A stretch of DNA of 64,000 bases from an uncultured Tropicimonas sp. (GTDB lineage Bacteria; Pseudomonadota; Alphaproteobacteria; Rhodobacterales; Rhodobacteraceae): contig CANMIP010000002.1 of assembly GCA_947497945.1 (NCBI GenBank), positions 186,001-250,000 on the forward strand, read 5' to 3'. The notes under the pieces were generated by a model, which saw nothing but the letters and a program-made list of their open reading frames with translations, searched no databases and had not been told where the DNA came from. A program made the position numbers and the translations under genes. Below are positions 53,446 to 62,508 of the stretch, one piece after another (within the stretch, counting starts at the first letter, position 1; the number at the start of each line of letters is the position of its first letter).

Positions 53446-53901
53446 TCAGGTGATCGCCTCGAGCTGCTCCTTGGAGAGCCCTCCGGGCACGATGGTCATC
53501 GGGACAGGCAGGGTTCCGGCGCTCTTGGAAAGCTGGGTGATGAGTGGTCCGGGGCCGCCCTTGCCGGTGGCCGCGCCGAGCACCAGCACGCCGATATCCT
53601 TGTCCTCGCGGATCTGGGTGAGCAGCTCGGGCAGCGGCTCGCCCTCGCGGATGACGAGATGGGGGTCGATGCCCTGGCGGTCATGCATCCACTTGGCGAA
53701 GACGTTGAAATGGGCCTCGATCCGCTCGCGGGCCTCGGCGCGCATGATGTCGCCGACGCCGATCCAGTGATTGAATTCCTCGGGCCGGATGATCGAGAGG
53801 ATCTCGACCCCGCCACCGGTACTCGACGCCCGCATGGCGGCGAAACGCATGGCGTTCAGGCATTCGCGGCTGTCATCCAGCACGACGAGAAACTTGCGCA
53901 T
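53446..53901 (-). CDS. Universal stress protein (UspA family)
   Basis: A 151-residue single Usp domain: KFLVVLDDSRECLNAMRFAA at the start and a C-terminal ATP-binding-like stretch VLVLGAATGKGGPGPLITQL where the family usually has G-x2-G-x9-G-(S/T). The glycine-rich loop is present, so nucleotide binding is plausible. Role in stress survival is inferred from the family. Confidence 0.85.
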   Translation of the reverse strand: MRKFLVVLDDSRECLNAMRFAAMRASSTGGGVEILSIIRPEEFNHWIGVGDIMRAEARERIEAHFNVFAKWMHDRQGIDPHLVIREGEPLPELLTQIREDKDIGVLVLGAATGKGGPGPLITQLSKSAGTLPVPMTIVPGGLSKEQLEAIT

Positions 53902-53985
53902 TCGGTTCCCTCCTCTGGCCGTCCCCCTTGGGGACCGGCTTGCGCAGTCTGCCCCCGGGCGCGGGGTGGAGCAAGCGAAAGCGGA

Positions 53986-54849
53986 TCAGGCTTCCGACAG
54001 CGCCCAGTCCCAGTAGAGCTCGCGGGCGCGCCGCGTGACCGGGCCGACCTGGTAGGAGACGTCGTCGAAGGCAGTGACGGGCGTGACCTTGGTCATGTTG
54101 CCGGAGAGGAAGACCTCATCGGCCTCCTCGAATTCCTTGAAGGTCAGGACCTTCTCGACCACCTCGTAGCCATCGGCGCGCAGGTTGGTCATGTGGCGCG
54201 AGCGGGTGATGCCGGCCAGGAAGGTGCCGTTGGCGATGGGGGTGAAGACGGTGCCGTCCTTGACCATGAAGGCATTGGCGGTGGCGGTCTCGGCGACATT
54301 GCCCATGGCATCGGCGACAAGCGCATTGCCGAAGCCCTTGGCATGGGCCTCCGCGAGCATACGCGCATTGTTCGGGTAGAGGCAGCCGGCCTTGGCGTTG
54401 CAGACAGAGGACTCGAGCGTCGGGCGGCGGAAACGGGTCCGGGTCAGCGTGGTCGAGGCGCCGGATTCCTGCATCGGGATCTGCTCCAGGCAGATGGCAA
54501 AGCCGGTGCTGCCCTGCTTGGGAAGCACACCGGAGGCGCCGCCATCGAGGCCCCAATACATCGGGCGGATATAGACGGCTTCGGCGGGAGCATAGGCCTT
54601 GAGCCCCGCGCGGACGATCTCGACCATGTCCTCGGTCGACACGGTCGGGGTGATCATCAGCGCCTCGGCGGAACGGTTGATGCGGGCGCAATGGGATTGC
54701 AGGTCAGGGGCGACGCCGTCGAAATAGCGCGCGCCATCGAAGACGGTGGTTCCCAGCCAGGAGCCGTGATCGGCCGCGCGCATGATCGGGACGTCGCCCT
54801 CGTGCCAGGCGCCATCGAAATAGGTTCGGATATTGATGCCGACCGCCAT
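53986..54849 (-). CDS. ilvE: Branched-chain amino acid aminotransferase
   Basis: Class IV PLP aminotransferase, 287 residues, last step of Leu, Ile and Val synthesis and first of their breakdown. Motifs: INIRTYFDGAWHEGDVPIM, GARYFDGVAPDLQSHCARIN, the PLP Lys in NAKAGCLYPNNARMLAEAHA and AMGNVAETATANAFMVKDG. ATG 54849 is the family-consistent start with GGAAAGGAAATCCCC upstream. The frame stays open for ~106 codons before it only because of a dispersed-repeat copy, so a longer start would be an annotation error. A D-amino-acid transaminase is less likely. Confidence 0.93.
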   Translation of the reverse strand: MAVGINIRTYFDGAWHEGDVPIMRAADHGSWLGTTVFDGARYFDGVAPDLQSHCARINRSAEALMITPTVSTEDMVEIVRAGLKAYAPAEAVYIRPMYWGLDGGASGVLPKQGSTGFAICLEQIPMQESGASTTLTRTRFRRPTLESSVCNAKAGCLYPNNARMLAEAHAKGFGNALVADAMGNVAETATANAFMVKDGTVFTPIANGTFLAGITRSRHMTNLRADGYEVVEKVLTFKEFEEADEVFLSGNMTKVTPVTAFDDVSYQVGPVTRRARELYWDWALSEA

Positions 54850-54944
54850 GGGGATTTCCTTTCCTTGAGCCGGCGCGAGACTAGGAGCCTGCGGCGGGAG
54901 CGTCCAGACCCGTGGGGTGCGGCATGGGAACATGGCGGATCGGG

Positions 54945-55187
54945 TTGCGGACGGTGCGGACCTTCGCTGCGCTTTTAATGCAAGTCGTGCCAGTGCCTGC
55001 CCTTGGGGTGGCGCTGCAACAAATGCGGTCTGCAGTTTATCCCGGCCAGACCCAAAATAGATTAGAGCGTTGCGTGCCGATGACAGAGCGCCAGCCCACC
55101 GGGACGGGCAGGCGCCGGCACGGCGGCCTTCGGCCGTGATTCCGTGCCAATCAGTCCTCAGCCCCAAAGGCCGCTATCGGCTCTTGG
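54945..55187 (+). repeat. Dispersed intergenic palindromic repeat, copy 4
   Basis: Lies between trpS and ilvE, both on the minus strand. Outer arms (GTGCCAGTGCC near 54988 and GGCGCCGGCAC near 55111) are diverged. The inner pair, the 5' flank (GCGGACGGTGCGGACCTTCG) and the tail (GGCGGCCTTCGGCCGTGATT) match the other copies, as does the final GGCCGCTATCGGCTCTT. Confidence 0.83.
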
Positions 55188-55212
55188 GAACTCCGAATGC
55201 CGGCGTGCAACC

Positions 55213-56238
55213 TCAGCGGCCGACCAGGCCGACGATCCGGAAGGCCTCGCTCAGGATCGGCTCAGCGATCTCGCGCGCCTGGTCGGCGCCATGGGCAAGG
55301 ATGCGGTCAATCTCGGCCGGATCAGCCATCAGGCGCGACATCTCTTCCGAGATCGGCGCCATCTTCTCCACCGCCAGATCCGCCAACGCCGGCTTGAACC
55401 GGCCCCAGCCGGCGCCCGCATATTCGGCGATGACCTGCTCGTCCGTCTGACCGGACAGCCCGGCATAGATATCGACGAGGTTCTTGGCTTCCGGCCGGCC
55501 CGCGAGCCCCTCCAGCGTCTCCGGCAGTGGCTCCGGATCGGTTTTGGCCTTCTTGAACTTCTTGGCGATCGTGGCCGCATCGTCGGTCATGTTGATGCGT
55601 TCCATGTCGCTTTCGCCGGACTTGGACATCTTTTTCGTCCCGTCGCGCAGGTTCATCACCCGCGTCGCCGGACCTTCGATCACCGGCGCGGTCTCGGGGA
55701 AGAAATCGACCTTGTAGTCATGGTTGAACTTCTGCGCGATGTCGCGGGTCAGCTCGACATGCTGCTTCTGGTCCTCGCCGACCGGCACATGGGTCGCGTG
55801 GTAGATCAGGATGTCGGAGGCCATCAGCGCGGGGTAGGCATAGAGGCCGAGGCTGGCCTTCTCGGCATTGCTGCCGGCCTTGTCCTTGAACTGGGTCATG
55901 CGGTTCATCCAGCCGACCCGCGCAACGCAGTTGAAGATCCAGGCCAGCTCGGCATGGGCCGAGACCTGGCTCTGGTTGAACAGGATCGATTTCGTCGGGT
56001 CGATGCCCGAGGCGAGGAAACCGGCGGCGACTTCGCGGGTGGCGGCATGCAGCTCGGCCGGGTCCTGCCAGACGGTGATCGCGTGCAGGTCGACGACGCA
56101 ATAGATCGTCTCGTGGCTGCCGGCCTCCTGCCAGTCCACGAAGCGCTTGATGGCACCAAGATAGTTGCCCAGGGTCAGCCCGCCTGAGGGCTTGATCCCG
56201 GAAAAGACGCGCGGGGTGAACTTCGAAAGGTCGGACAT
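55213..56238 (-). CDS. trpS: Tryptophanyl-tRNA synthetase
   Basis: Charges tRNA-Trp. The 341-residue class I enzyme has the HIGH-region variant [20 protein letters not shown] near residue 18, VVDLHAIT, the substrate-binding [20 protein letters not shown] and the KMSKS loop [12 protein letters not shown] near 205. Length is normal. It is transcribed alone; a dispersed repeat follows its stop. Confidence 0.96.
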   Translation of the reverse strand: MSDLSKFTPRVFSGIKPSGGLTLGNYLGAIKRFVDWQEAGSHETIYCVVDLHAITVWQDPAELHAATREVAAGFLASGIDPTKSILFNQSQVSAHAELAWIFNCVARVGWMNRMTQFKDKAGSNAEKASLGLYAYPALMASDILIYHATHVPVGEDQKQHVELTRDIAQKFNHDYKVDFFPETAPVIEGPATRVMNLRDGTKKMSKSGESDMERINMTDDAATIAKKFKKAKTDPEPLPETLEGLAGRPEAKNLVDIYAGLSGQTDEQVIAEYAGAGWGRFKPALADLAVEKMAPISEEMSRLMADPAEIDRILAHGADQAREIAEPILSEAFRIVGLVGR

Positions 56239-56311
56239 GGGTTTCTCCGGCTGGATATTCGGCCGGCAACCGCTTACCCATGCGCGGATATCGCGTCAAC
56301 CGGAGGCAGCC

Positions 56312-57001
56312 ATGCAGGCAGAGCCACATGATAGCCCGTTCAACTCGATCCCGCCCGTGGTTGTCGCCCTCGTGGCGATGCTTTTCGGGATCGAGATACT
56401 GTTCTACCTCTCCCAATCGGGGCTGATCGGGGGGACACGGGGCGGGGCCGACTGGCGAATCTTCGCGATCCAGGATTATGCCTTCTCCGGCGAGATCTTC
56501 CACTGGATGATCGAGACCGGCCGCTGGCCAATCGAGCATGTGATACGCTTCTTCACCTATCTCTTCGTGCATGGCTCCTTCACCCATATGATCATGGTCT
56601 GCGTCTTCGTGCTGGCCCTCGGCAAGATGGTGGGCGAGACCTTCCAGCAATGGACCGTGCTGGTCATTTTCCTGGCCTCGGGCATTGTCGGGGCGCTGGC
56701 CTACGGGCTGCTCCTGAACACGGGCCAACCACTTTATGGCGGCTATACAGGGGCTTACGGGCTGATTGGCGCCTTCACCTTCATCCTCTGGGTCGGCTAT
56801 GGGCGGAACGGGCAGAACCAGATGCAGGCCTTCCGTCTGATCGGTTTCCTGATGGGCATCCAGCTGCTCTTCGGGCTGATCTTCGGAACGAACAAGGATT
56901 GGGTGGCGGAGCTGGCCGGCTTCGCGACCGGGTTCCTGCTCTCGGTGGTCCTGCAGCCCGGCGGCTGGGGAGCGCTGCTGCGGACCATGCGGCAGCGATA
57001 G
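56312..57001 (+). CDS. Rhomboid-fold membrane protein lacking catalytic residues
   Basis: A 229-residue polytopic membrane protein with rhomboid organisation: FFTYLFVHGSFTHMIMVCVF (residues ~80-99) matches the L1/TM2 region and GGYTGAYGLIGAF (~143-155) the TM4 active-site region. In active rhomboids this is G-x-S-G; here Thr146 replaces the Ser nucleophile. In TM6, Glu200 (VAELAGFATGFLL) stands where the catalytic His (AHLGG) normally is. It is therefore probably a pseudoprotease that binds membrane proteins without cutting them. ATG 56312 has GGAGG upstream. It is divergent from trpS. Confidence 0.83.
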   Translation: MQAEPHDSPFNSIPPVVVALVAMLFGIEILFYLSQSGLIGGTRGGADWRIFAIQDYAFSGEIFHWMIETGRWPIEHVIRFFTYLFVHGSFTHMIMVCVFVLALGKMVGETFQQWTVLVIFLASGIVGALAYGLLLNTGQPLYGGYTGAYGLIGAFTFILWVGYGRNGQNQMQAFRLIGFLMGIQLLFGLIFGTNKDWVAELAGFATGFLLSVVLQPGGWGALLRTMRQR

Positions 57002-57367
57002 GGCGGACCGGGCCGTGCGGGGCTGGAAAGGACACCTGGCCACGCGCGCCTTGCCGGGACGATAGAGACGCGGCGCGGGCGGTCGACGTCCTGCGCGCCG
57101 GAGAGGACCCCTGCATACCCGCCGCCGTGGCAGATATTTCTTTGTGGCAGGACGGGTCTTCGATGAAACTGCCTCGAAATACGCTTCAGGTGATCGGTCG
57201 TGAGATGTCGGGCACCGGCGCGCGCCTCCCCTGGTCGCCTGTCTGGAACTGGCGCAAGGACGAACCGGATCCCGTCGCGCCGGCCAATGGCGAGACCTGT
57301 TTCAGGGAGGCAGACCGAAGAAAGGCCGCCGTCACTTGTCTCGATGCCGGGCTGGCATTCGCCTCCC
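57002..57367. other. Spacer between rhomboid-like gene and convergent EEP gene
   Basis: No convincing gene in 366 bp. An 82-codon frame from the ATG at 57163 runs into the end of the EEP gene, but its codon use is unlike that of its neighbours, so it is not called. No clear terminator is visible. Confidence 0.4.
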
Positions 57368-58159
57368 CTACCCGCCGCGAAACGTGTCCCACCATTCCTG
57401 CGTGCCCATGACCAGCGCAACACGGCTCTCATAGGTTGGCAGCACCGGCAGTCCGGGCTCGGCGGAGGCAAGCGTGACATCGGCCCAGACCGGCAGGTGA
57501 TCGGAGGCACGGCTGGCCAGCGCGCCCTCTTCCACGCCGGCATCCGACAGCGTCACCTCGCGCCCGAGCGCGAAACGGTCGAGCGACGCAATGGGGCGCG
57601 CGGCGTGGAAGGATTTCCCCGGGCAGACGACCTCGTATTCCGACGCCAGCGGCTCCAGCCCCCGATCCTCCGACCATTCGTTGAAATCGCCGAGCAGGAC
57701 CGTGCGCGCCGGAGCGTCTTCGAGATGTCCACGGATCGTCTCGAGCTGCAGGCGCCGGAAATGGCGCACGAGGCCGAGATGCGCGCCCACAAGCGCCACT
57801 GGCCCGTCCGGCGACGCCACGTCGACCCGCACCGCGCCGCGCGGTTCCAGCCCCGGCAGGTCGATATGGCCCGTCGCGAGGATCGCGTGGTCGCGCCGGA
57901 CCAGCATCGCGTTGCCGTGCCAGCCGAGGCTGACATCGTTCTGCGCCAGAGGCGCGATGCGGAAATCCGTCTCCGTCTCGATCATCCTGCGGCAGAGCAC
58001 CGAGGGACGCTCTCCCAGCCGCTTGTCGACCTCCTGCAGCGCCACGACATCCGCGCCGAGCCCGTTGATCACATCGACCACGCGTCCCGGATCGCGGCGG
58101 AAATCGACCCCCACCGCCTTCTGGATATTGTAGCTGGCCAGTCGAAGGCCCTGTTGCAT
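57368..58159 (-). CDS. Endonuclease/exonuclease/phosphatase (EEP) family protein
   Basis: A 263-residue metal-dependent phosphoesterase fold with no signal peptide. Motifs: RLASYNIQKAVGVD (Asn), DVVALQEVDKRLG (catalytic Glu), VALVGAHLGLVRHFR, TVLLGDFNEW (Asp-x-Asn) and ASDHLPVWADV (Ser-Asp-His). Substrate may be nucleic acid, phosphoinositide-like or other phosphodiester. It lies 13 bp after cardiolipin synthase on the same strand, an association common in proteobacteria, so lipid-linked phosphodiesters are a reasonable guess. Confidence 0.87.
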   Translation of the reverse strand: MQQGLRLASYNIQKAVGVDFRRDPGRVVDVINGLGADVVALQEVDKRLGERPSVLCRRMIETETDFRIAPLAQNDVSLGWHGNAMLVRRDHAILATGHIDLPGLEPRGAVRVDVASPDGPVALVGAHLGLVRHFRRLQLETIRGHLEDAPARTVLLGDFNEWSEDRGLEPLASEYEVVCPGKSFHAARPIASLDRFALGREVTLSDAGVEEGALASRASDHLPVWADVTLASAEPGLPVLPTYESRVALVMGTQEWWDTFRGG

Positions 58160-58172
58160 GCTTTGTTTTCCC

Positions 58173-59585
58173 TTAAAGGATCGGCGCCAGCAATCGGGCG
58201 AAGGGCGCGCCGACGCGGCGCTGCCAAGGCTGTTCGTTCAGATCTGTCTCCAGAAGATAGGCACGCGCGAAGTCGTCTTCCAGCATCTCCTCCACCGCCG
58301 CCGCCGCGCGGGGGTCGAAGACAAGCACCGTGGCCTCGAAATTGAGCCGGCAGGAGCGGTTGTCCATATTCGTCGTGCCGACAGAGGCGATCTCGTCATC
58401 CACCAGCAGGACCTTCTGGTGCATGAAACCGGCATCATAACGCCAGACCCGGACCCCGGCCGTCCGGATCTCGTCGAAATAGGCGAAAGCCGCGAGCCAG
58501 GGGATTCGGTGATCGATGACCTCCGGCACGAGAATGCGCACATCGACCCCGCGCAGCGCGGCCAGCTTGAGTGCCGAGAGGACATCGACATCGGGCACGA
58601 AATAGGGCGAGGCGATCCAGATCCGTTTCATCGCCCGCGAAATACAGGCGCAGAAATAGAGCGAACCGGTCTCCAACACGTCGCCCGGGCCGGTGGCGAC
58701 GAGGAGGGCATCCATGTTCTGCTCCGACGGCTCGGGCTGCCAGTCGAGATCGGGGAGCAGCAGGGTCTCCGTTGCCCAGTGCCAGTCCTCGGCGAAGACA
58801 AGCTGGAGCTGCATGACCACCGGCCCGGCCAGCCGGCAATGCGTGTCCCGCCAGGCCCCGTACACAGCGTTGCGCCCCATATATTCGTCGCCGACATTGA
58901 GCCCGCCGATGAAGCCGATCTGGCCATCGATGACCACCGTCTTGCGGTGATTGCGGAAATTGACCTGGAACCGGTGGCGCGGGCCGTAGATCGCATGGGC
59001 ATTGACCACATGGACACCGGCCGCACGCAGGTCGTCGAGATAGTCCTGCGGCAGCCCGGCCGAGCCGACCGAATCGAAAAGCAGCCGCACCGTGACCCCA
59101 CGCGCGGAGGCCGCCTTGAGCCGGCTGGCGAAATCCTGCCCGAGCCGGTCGTCATGGATGATGTAGAACTGCACCAGGACATAGTGCTCGGCCGCGTCGA
59201 TCGCGGCAAAGATGGCGTCGAACGTCTCCGCGCCATCGACCAGCAGCTCAAAACCATTCCCGCCGACAACCGGAAGCTCCGCGATGGCCTCGAAGGCGTT
59301 GAACCCGAAGGGACCGCCCACGCCGCTGGCCGGATGGGCTTTGCTGTAGGTTCCGACCCCGGCGATGACCTCCTGGGAATCGCGCCGCGCGATGACGTAG
59401 CCGCGAAAGCGAGTATGGCCGAAGAGCAGGAAGGCCGGGACCGCGAGCCAGGGCATCGAGATCAGGAAGGCGACCCAGGCGATGGAGCCCTGCGGCGTGC
59501 GCGCCTTGGCGACGGCGCGATAGGCGAAATAGATCGCGACCCCCTCCAGCAGGACATAGGCGGCGGCAGAGATCGTGACCCACAT
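58173..59585 (-). CDS. cls: Cardiolipin synthase (phospholipase D family)
   Basis: Membrane enzyme that makes cardiolipin from phosphatidylglycerol. The 470-residue protein starts with two membrane helices (residues ~5-22 and ~35-55) and has two HKD motifs: NHRKTVVIDGQIGFIGGLNV near residue 220 and MHQKVLLVDDEIASVGTTNM near 398, each with the downstream Gly/Asn-Asp pattern. The end RVGAPFARLLAPIL is typical of the family. First gene of a two-gene unit with the EEP protein. Confidence 0.93.
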   Translation of the reverse strand: MWVTISAAAYVLLEGVAIYFAYRAVAKARTPQGSIAWVAFLISMPWLAVPAFLLFGHTRFRGYVIARRDSQEVIAGVGTYSKAHPASGVGGPFGFNAFEAIAELPVVGGNGFELLVDGAETFDAIFAAIDAAEHYVLVQFYIIHDDRLGQDFASRLKAASARGVTVRLLFDSVGSAGLPQDYLDDLRAAGVHVVNAHAIYGPRHRFQVNFRNHRKTVVIDGQIGFIGGLNVGDEYMGRNAVYGAWRDTHCRLAGPVVMQLQLVFAEDWHWATETLLLPDLDWQPEPSEQNMDALLVATGPGDVLETGSLYFCACISRAMKRIWIASPYFVPDVDVLSALKLAALRGVDVRILVPEVIDHRIPWLAAFAYFDEIRTAGVRVWRYDAGFMHQKVLLVDDEIASVGTTNMDNRSCRLNFEATVLVFDPRAAAAVEEMLEDDFARAYLLETDLNEQPWQRRVGAPFARLLAPIL

Positions 59586-59675
59586 GGCTGGCTCCTCCCG
59601 CCCGGACAGGTCCGGACAGCGCGATTGTTTCCGGCAGCGCGGATCTATGCAAGCCTCGCGAGAGGACGCGCCGCG

Positions 59676-61784
59676 TTATCTGCGCCGCAGCACCGCCGAG
59701 ACCGGGGCCAGCGCAACCTGTCCGGACTTGCTGTCCAGCGCCCATTCGAACAGCGCCGTCACCGTCTCCGGCCGCGCCCGGCCGACCATGATCACCGCCC
59801 CGTCCTGGGCCGCCTTGAAGGCCGCGCGGTCTAGGTAACGGCCGATTCTCGTGCTGTTCTCGTCCTCGTTGTCGAGCGCGCGGTAAACCAGCGCCACCGG
59901 CGCATCGCCCTTGCGCGCCGCCGCTTCGAGCGGGCCGAGCCCGCCGGACCAGCCGATCAGGCCATGGCCGTCGCGGGCGGCGAAGGTCAGCGCCTGTTCG
60001 GCGAGCTGCCGTTGCGCCGCCAGCCCACCTTGCGCGACATCCATCACCGCAACCGCCTGCGGGATCTGCGCCAGATGCGCTTCCAGCGTGGTCTCGACAT
60101 CGCTGGCCGTCGCGCCGTCGGGCAGGCCAGTGGCAAGCGCCACGACCTCGAACCCGGCATCGGAAAGCTCCTCGGCCGCCTGTTTCGCGTCCGGACGGGT
60201 CGGGTCGATGGCAAAGGTCACCGGGAAGGTGAAAGTGGCGAGCACGGACCGGTCGATGCCGCCCGAGCCGTCATCAATCAGGATCACCGAGAAGAGCGGC
60301 TTGCCATCGCTGTTCTCGAAGGCGCTTGCATTGCGGGCCAGCGCGTCGAGCCGTGGCGCATCCGCGTCCCGGGCTTCGGGGGCCGGCTCTTCCACGACAG
60401 CTTCGGTGGTGTCCGACCGCGTAGCGCCGATCTGCGGCAGCCGCGCGCTGGCGGCGGTCCGCTCGGTCAGCGGGCGCACCCGTTCGCCAAGCCCGGTCGT
60501 TGGCGCAGAGGCCAGCTCGCTGCCGTCCAACCGATCGGCCTCGGCGGTCGCGGCCGGCTGCGCCGGGCGGGGCTCGGCGGTTTCCGGCATGGCCTGTGCG
60601 GCTTCGCTGCTCTGCGTCCTGCCGGTCACGGCCTGCGCGCTGTCTGTCGGCCCCTGAACCGGCGGGACGCGCGGCGCGAGGTCGCTGACCTCGGGCGGCG
60701 TGTCGGCGGACATGGCGGCCGTCCCGCCCTGGATCGCGGTCTCGGCGGAGGTGCCGCCATTGGTCGCGTGGTCGGTGACGGCGGGCGCATCGGGCACCGG
60801 CACGGGCGCGGCGTCGCCTGCCTGCGAGGGAAGGCTGGCAAGGCTCTCGGCCTCGGCGGCGGGCGCGGTTTCACTTGCGACACTGCCAGCCCGGTCGACC
60901 GCACCGGCCGTGACCGTCTCGGCGATGGCGGTCGCCACGGCCTCCGCCCCGCCCGGGGCGAGGGTCGCCTCCGGCGCGCCTCCATTGATCTGCTCCCGCG
61001 CGTCCGCAGTGGCCGTAACCGTCTCCGGCTGCGCGGTCTCGGGCCGGATAGGCGGCGGGAAACCGTCGGAGATACCGCTATCGAGCGCCGTGTCACCGGC
61101 GTCGATCGCCTGGGGCGCGGGCGCGGCGGGGGATTGAGGTGTTGCAGCCAGCTCGGGCGGGATCGCGACGGCAGCGGTGTCTGTGCCATCGGCGGCCGGG
61201 GCGGCGGGCGCGGTCACGGACATGCCCGGCGTCGCGGGGCGCGGGGCGGGGTCGAAGGCAAAGCCGGTGGTGCCGTCCTCGGCCTCAGGCGGCGGCGCCA
61301 TCGGCGTATGGCTCGCGGTTGGCGCGCCGGCGCTGCCGGGCAGCTCGGCCTCGGTTTCCGGCAGCGCCTTGCGGAACTCGGAACCGGCAGGCAGCTCGAC
61401 ACCGGTGGAGGGCGCCTCGACAGTGCGGGCAGTCTGCGCGCTTGCGGCGGGATCCTCGGCCGGCTCGGGCACGGATTCGGCCTCGGGGCTCTCCATCAGG
61501 GGCGAGACCGGCGCGGGCGCCGGGGCGGTTTCATCCTGCCCGGTACCGCTGACGGTCGCGGTCTGTTCGGCCGCCGGATCGGAAGATGCCTCCGCGCCGT
61601 CCTCCGGCGCGGCCTCCTCGGGCTCGGGCACGGCCTCGGGCTGCGCGGGCTCGGCCGCTGACGCGACGTCCTCCTGCGCCTCGGAGACCTGCTCCGGCAA
61701 GGGTGTCAATTGCGAAACGGCACCGAGCACGGCCACCGATATGATACTGCCCCAGATCAGGCCCGACAGGATACCGCGTCCCAT
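59676..61784 (-). CDS. YibQ-like divergent polysaccharide deacetylase with long disordered linker
   Basis: A 702-residue anchored envelope protein. A single membrane helix lies near the N-terminus (LSGLIWGSIISVAVLGAVSQ). Then ~460 residues are almost entirely Ala, Pro, Glu, Thr and Ser, a disordered spacer that could cross the periplasm. The C-terminal ~210 residues are the divergent deacetylase domain: FSVILIDDGSGGIDRSVLAT, FPVTFAIDPTRPDAKQAAEE and VAVMDVAQGGLAAQRQLAEQ. The usual activating His residues are not obvious, as in other members of this divergent group, so enzyme activity is uncertain. It precedes the divergent trpG gene. Confidence 0.85.
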   Translation of the reverse strand: MGRGILSGLIWGSIISVAVLGAVSQLTPLPEQVSEAQEDVASAAEPAQPEAVPEPEEAAPEDGAEASSDPAAEQTATVSGTGQDETAPAPAPVSPLMESPEAESVPEPAEDPAASAQTARTVEAPSTGVELPAGSEFRKALPETEAELPGSAGAPTASHTPMAPPPEAEDGTTGFAFDPAPRPATPGMSVTAPAAPAADGTDTAAVAIPPELAATPQSPAAPAPQAIDAGDTALDSGISDGFPPPIRPETAQPETVTATADAREQINGGAPEATLAPGGAEAVATAIAETVTAGAVDRAGSVASETAPAAEAESLASLPSQAGDAAPVPVPDAPAVTDHATNGGTSAETAIQGGTAAMSADTPPEVSDLAPRVPPVQGPTDSAQAVTGRTQSSEAAQAMPETAEPRPAQPAATAEADRLDGSELASAPTTGLGERVRPLTERTAASARLPQIGATRSDTTEAVVEEPAPEARDADAPRLDALARNASAFENSDGKPLFSVILIDDGSGGIDRSVLATFTFPVTFAIDPTRPDAKQAAEELSDAGFEVVALATGLPDGATASDVETTLEAHLAQIPQAVAVMDVAQGGLAAQRQLAEQALTFAARDGHGLIGWSGGLGPLEAAARKGDAPVALVYRALDNEDENSTRIGRYLDRAAFKAAQDGAVIMVGRARPETVTALFEWALDSKSGQVALAPVSAVLRRR

Positions 61785-61926
61785 GCCTTACCCCTGTTGT
61801 TTTCGTTGTGCTTCCGCCTCGAGCGCCCATTCGGGCCAGCCTTGACCTTGACCCCGGCGAATGCCTCTGAGCATGTATAGCCCGACCCGTTCGGGGGTTC
61901 ACCCCCTATTGCTTAGGACCATGCAG

Positions 61927-62508
61927 ATGCTTCTCCTGATCGACAACTATGACAGCTTTACCTACAACCTCGTCCATTACATTGGCGAGCTGGGTGCCGA
62001 TGTCGAGGTCTGGCGAAACGATGCGCTGGATGTTCAGACGGCAATGGGTCTGGGGGCGGAGGGAATCGTGCTCTCGCCGGGCCCGTGTGATCCGGCGAGC
62101 GCGGGGATCTGTCTGCCGCTGGCCAAGGCCGCTGCCGAGGCGCGGGTGCCGCTGCTGGGCGTGTGCCTCGGACACCAGACCATCGGCGAGGCCTTTGGCG
62201 GCAAGGTGATCCGCTGCCACGAGATCGTGCATGGCAAGATGGGCCAGATTCACCATGACGGGCGCGGTGTCTTTGTCGGCATTGACGGACCCTTCGCGGC
62301 GACGCGCTATCACTCGCTCGTCGTCGAGCGCGCGAGCCTGCCGGACTGCCTTGAGGTCTCCGCCTGGCTGGAGGACGGCACGATCATGGGCCTGCGCCAC
62401 AAGACGCTGCCCATCGAAGGCGTGCAATTCCACCCCGAAAGCATCCGCTCCGAACACGGGCACCGGATGCTGCGCAATTTCCTGGACATGATGAAGGTGC
62501 CGGCATGA
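61927..62508 (+). CDS. trpG: Anthranilate synthase component II (glutamine amidotransferase)
   Basis: Supplies ammonia from glutamine to TrpE. The 193-residue class I amidotransferase has [20 protein letters not shown] at its start, oxyanion-loop motif [14 protein letters not shown], the nucleophile Cys in [18 protein letters not shown], and the His/Glu pair in [15 protein letters not shown]. The ATG at 61927 has AGGA eight bases upstream; an ATG two codons earlier is too close to that site. First gene of trpG-trpD-ung; trpE is 20 kb upstream. Confidence 0.95.
   Translation: MLLLIDNYDSFTYNLVHYIGELGADVEVWRNDALDVQTAMGLGAEGIVLSPGPCDPASAGICLPLAKAAAEARVPLLGVCLGHQTIGEAFGGKVIRCHEIVHGKMGQIHHDGRGVFVGIDGPFAATRYHSLVVERASLPDCLEVSAWLEDGTIMGLRHKTLPIEGVQFHPESIRSEHGHRMLRNFLDMMKVPA

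Noticed and set aside
57163-57411. 82-codon open frame in the spacer before the EEP gene
   Set aside because: Codon use is irregular, no clear ribosome site, and it runs into the EEP coding region; no recognisable domain.
61785-61926. Tryptophan attenuator leader peptide before trpG
   Set aside because: No short frame with consecutive Trp codons and no terminator/antiterminator pair found.
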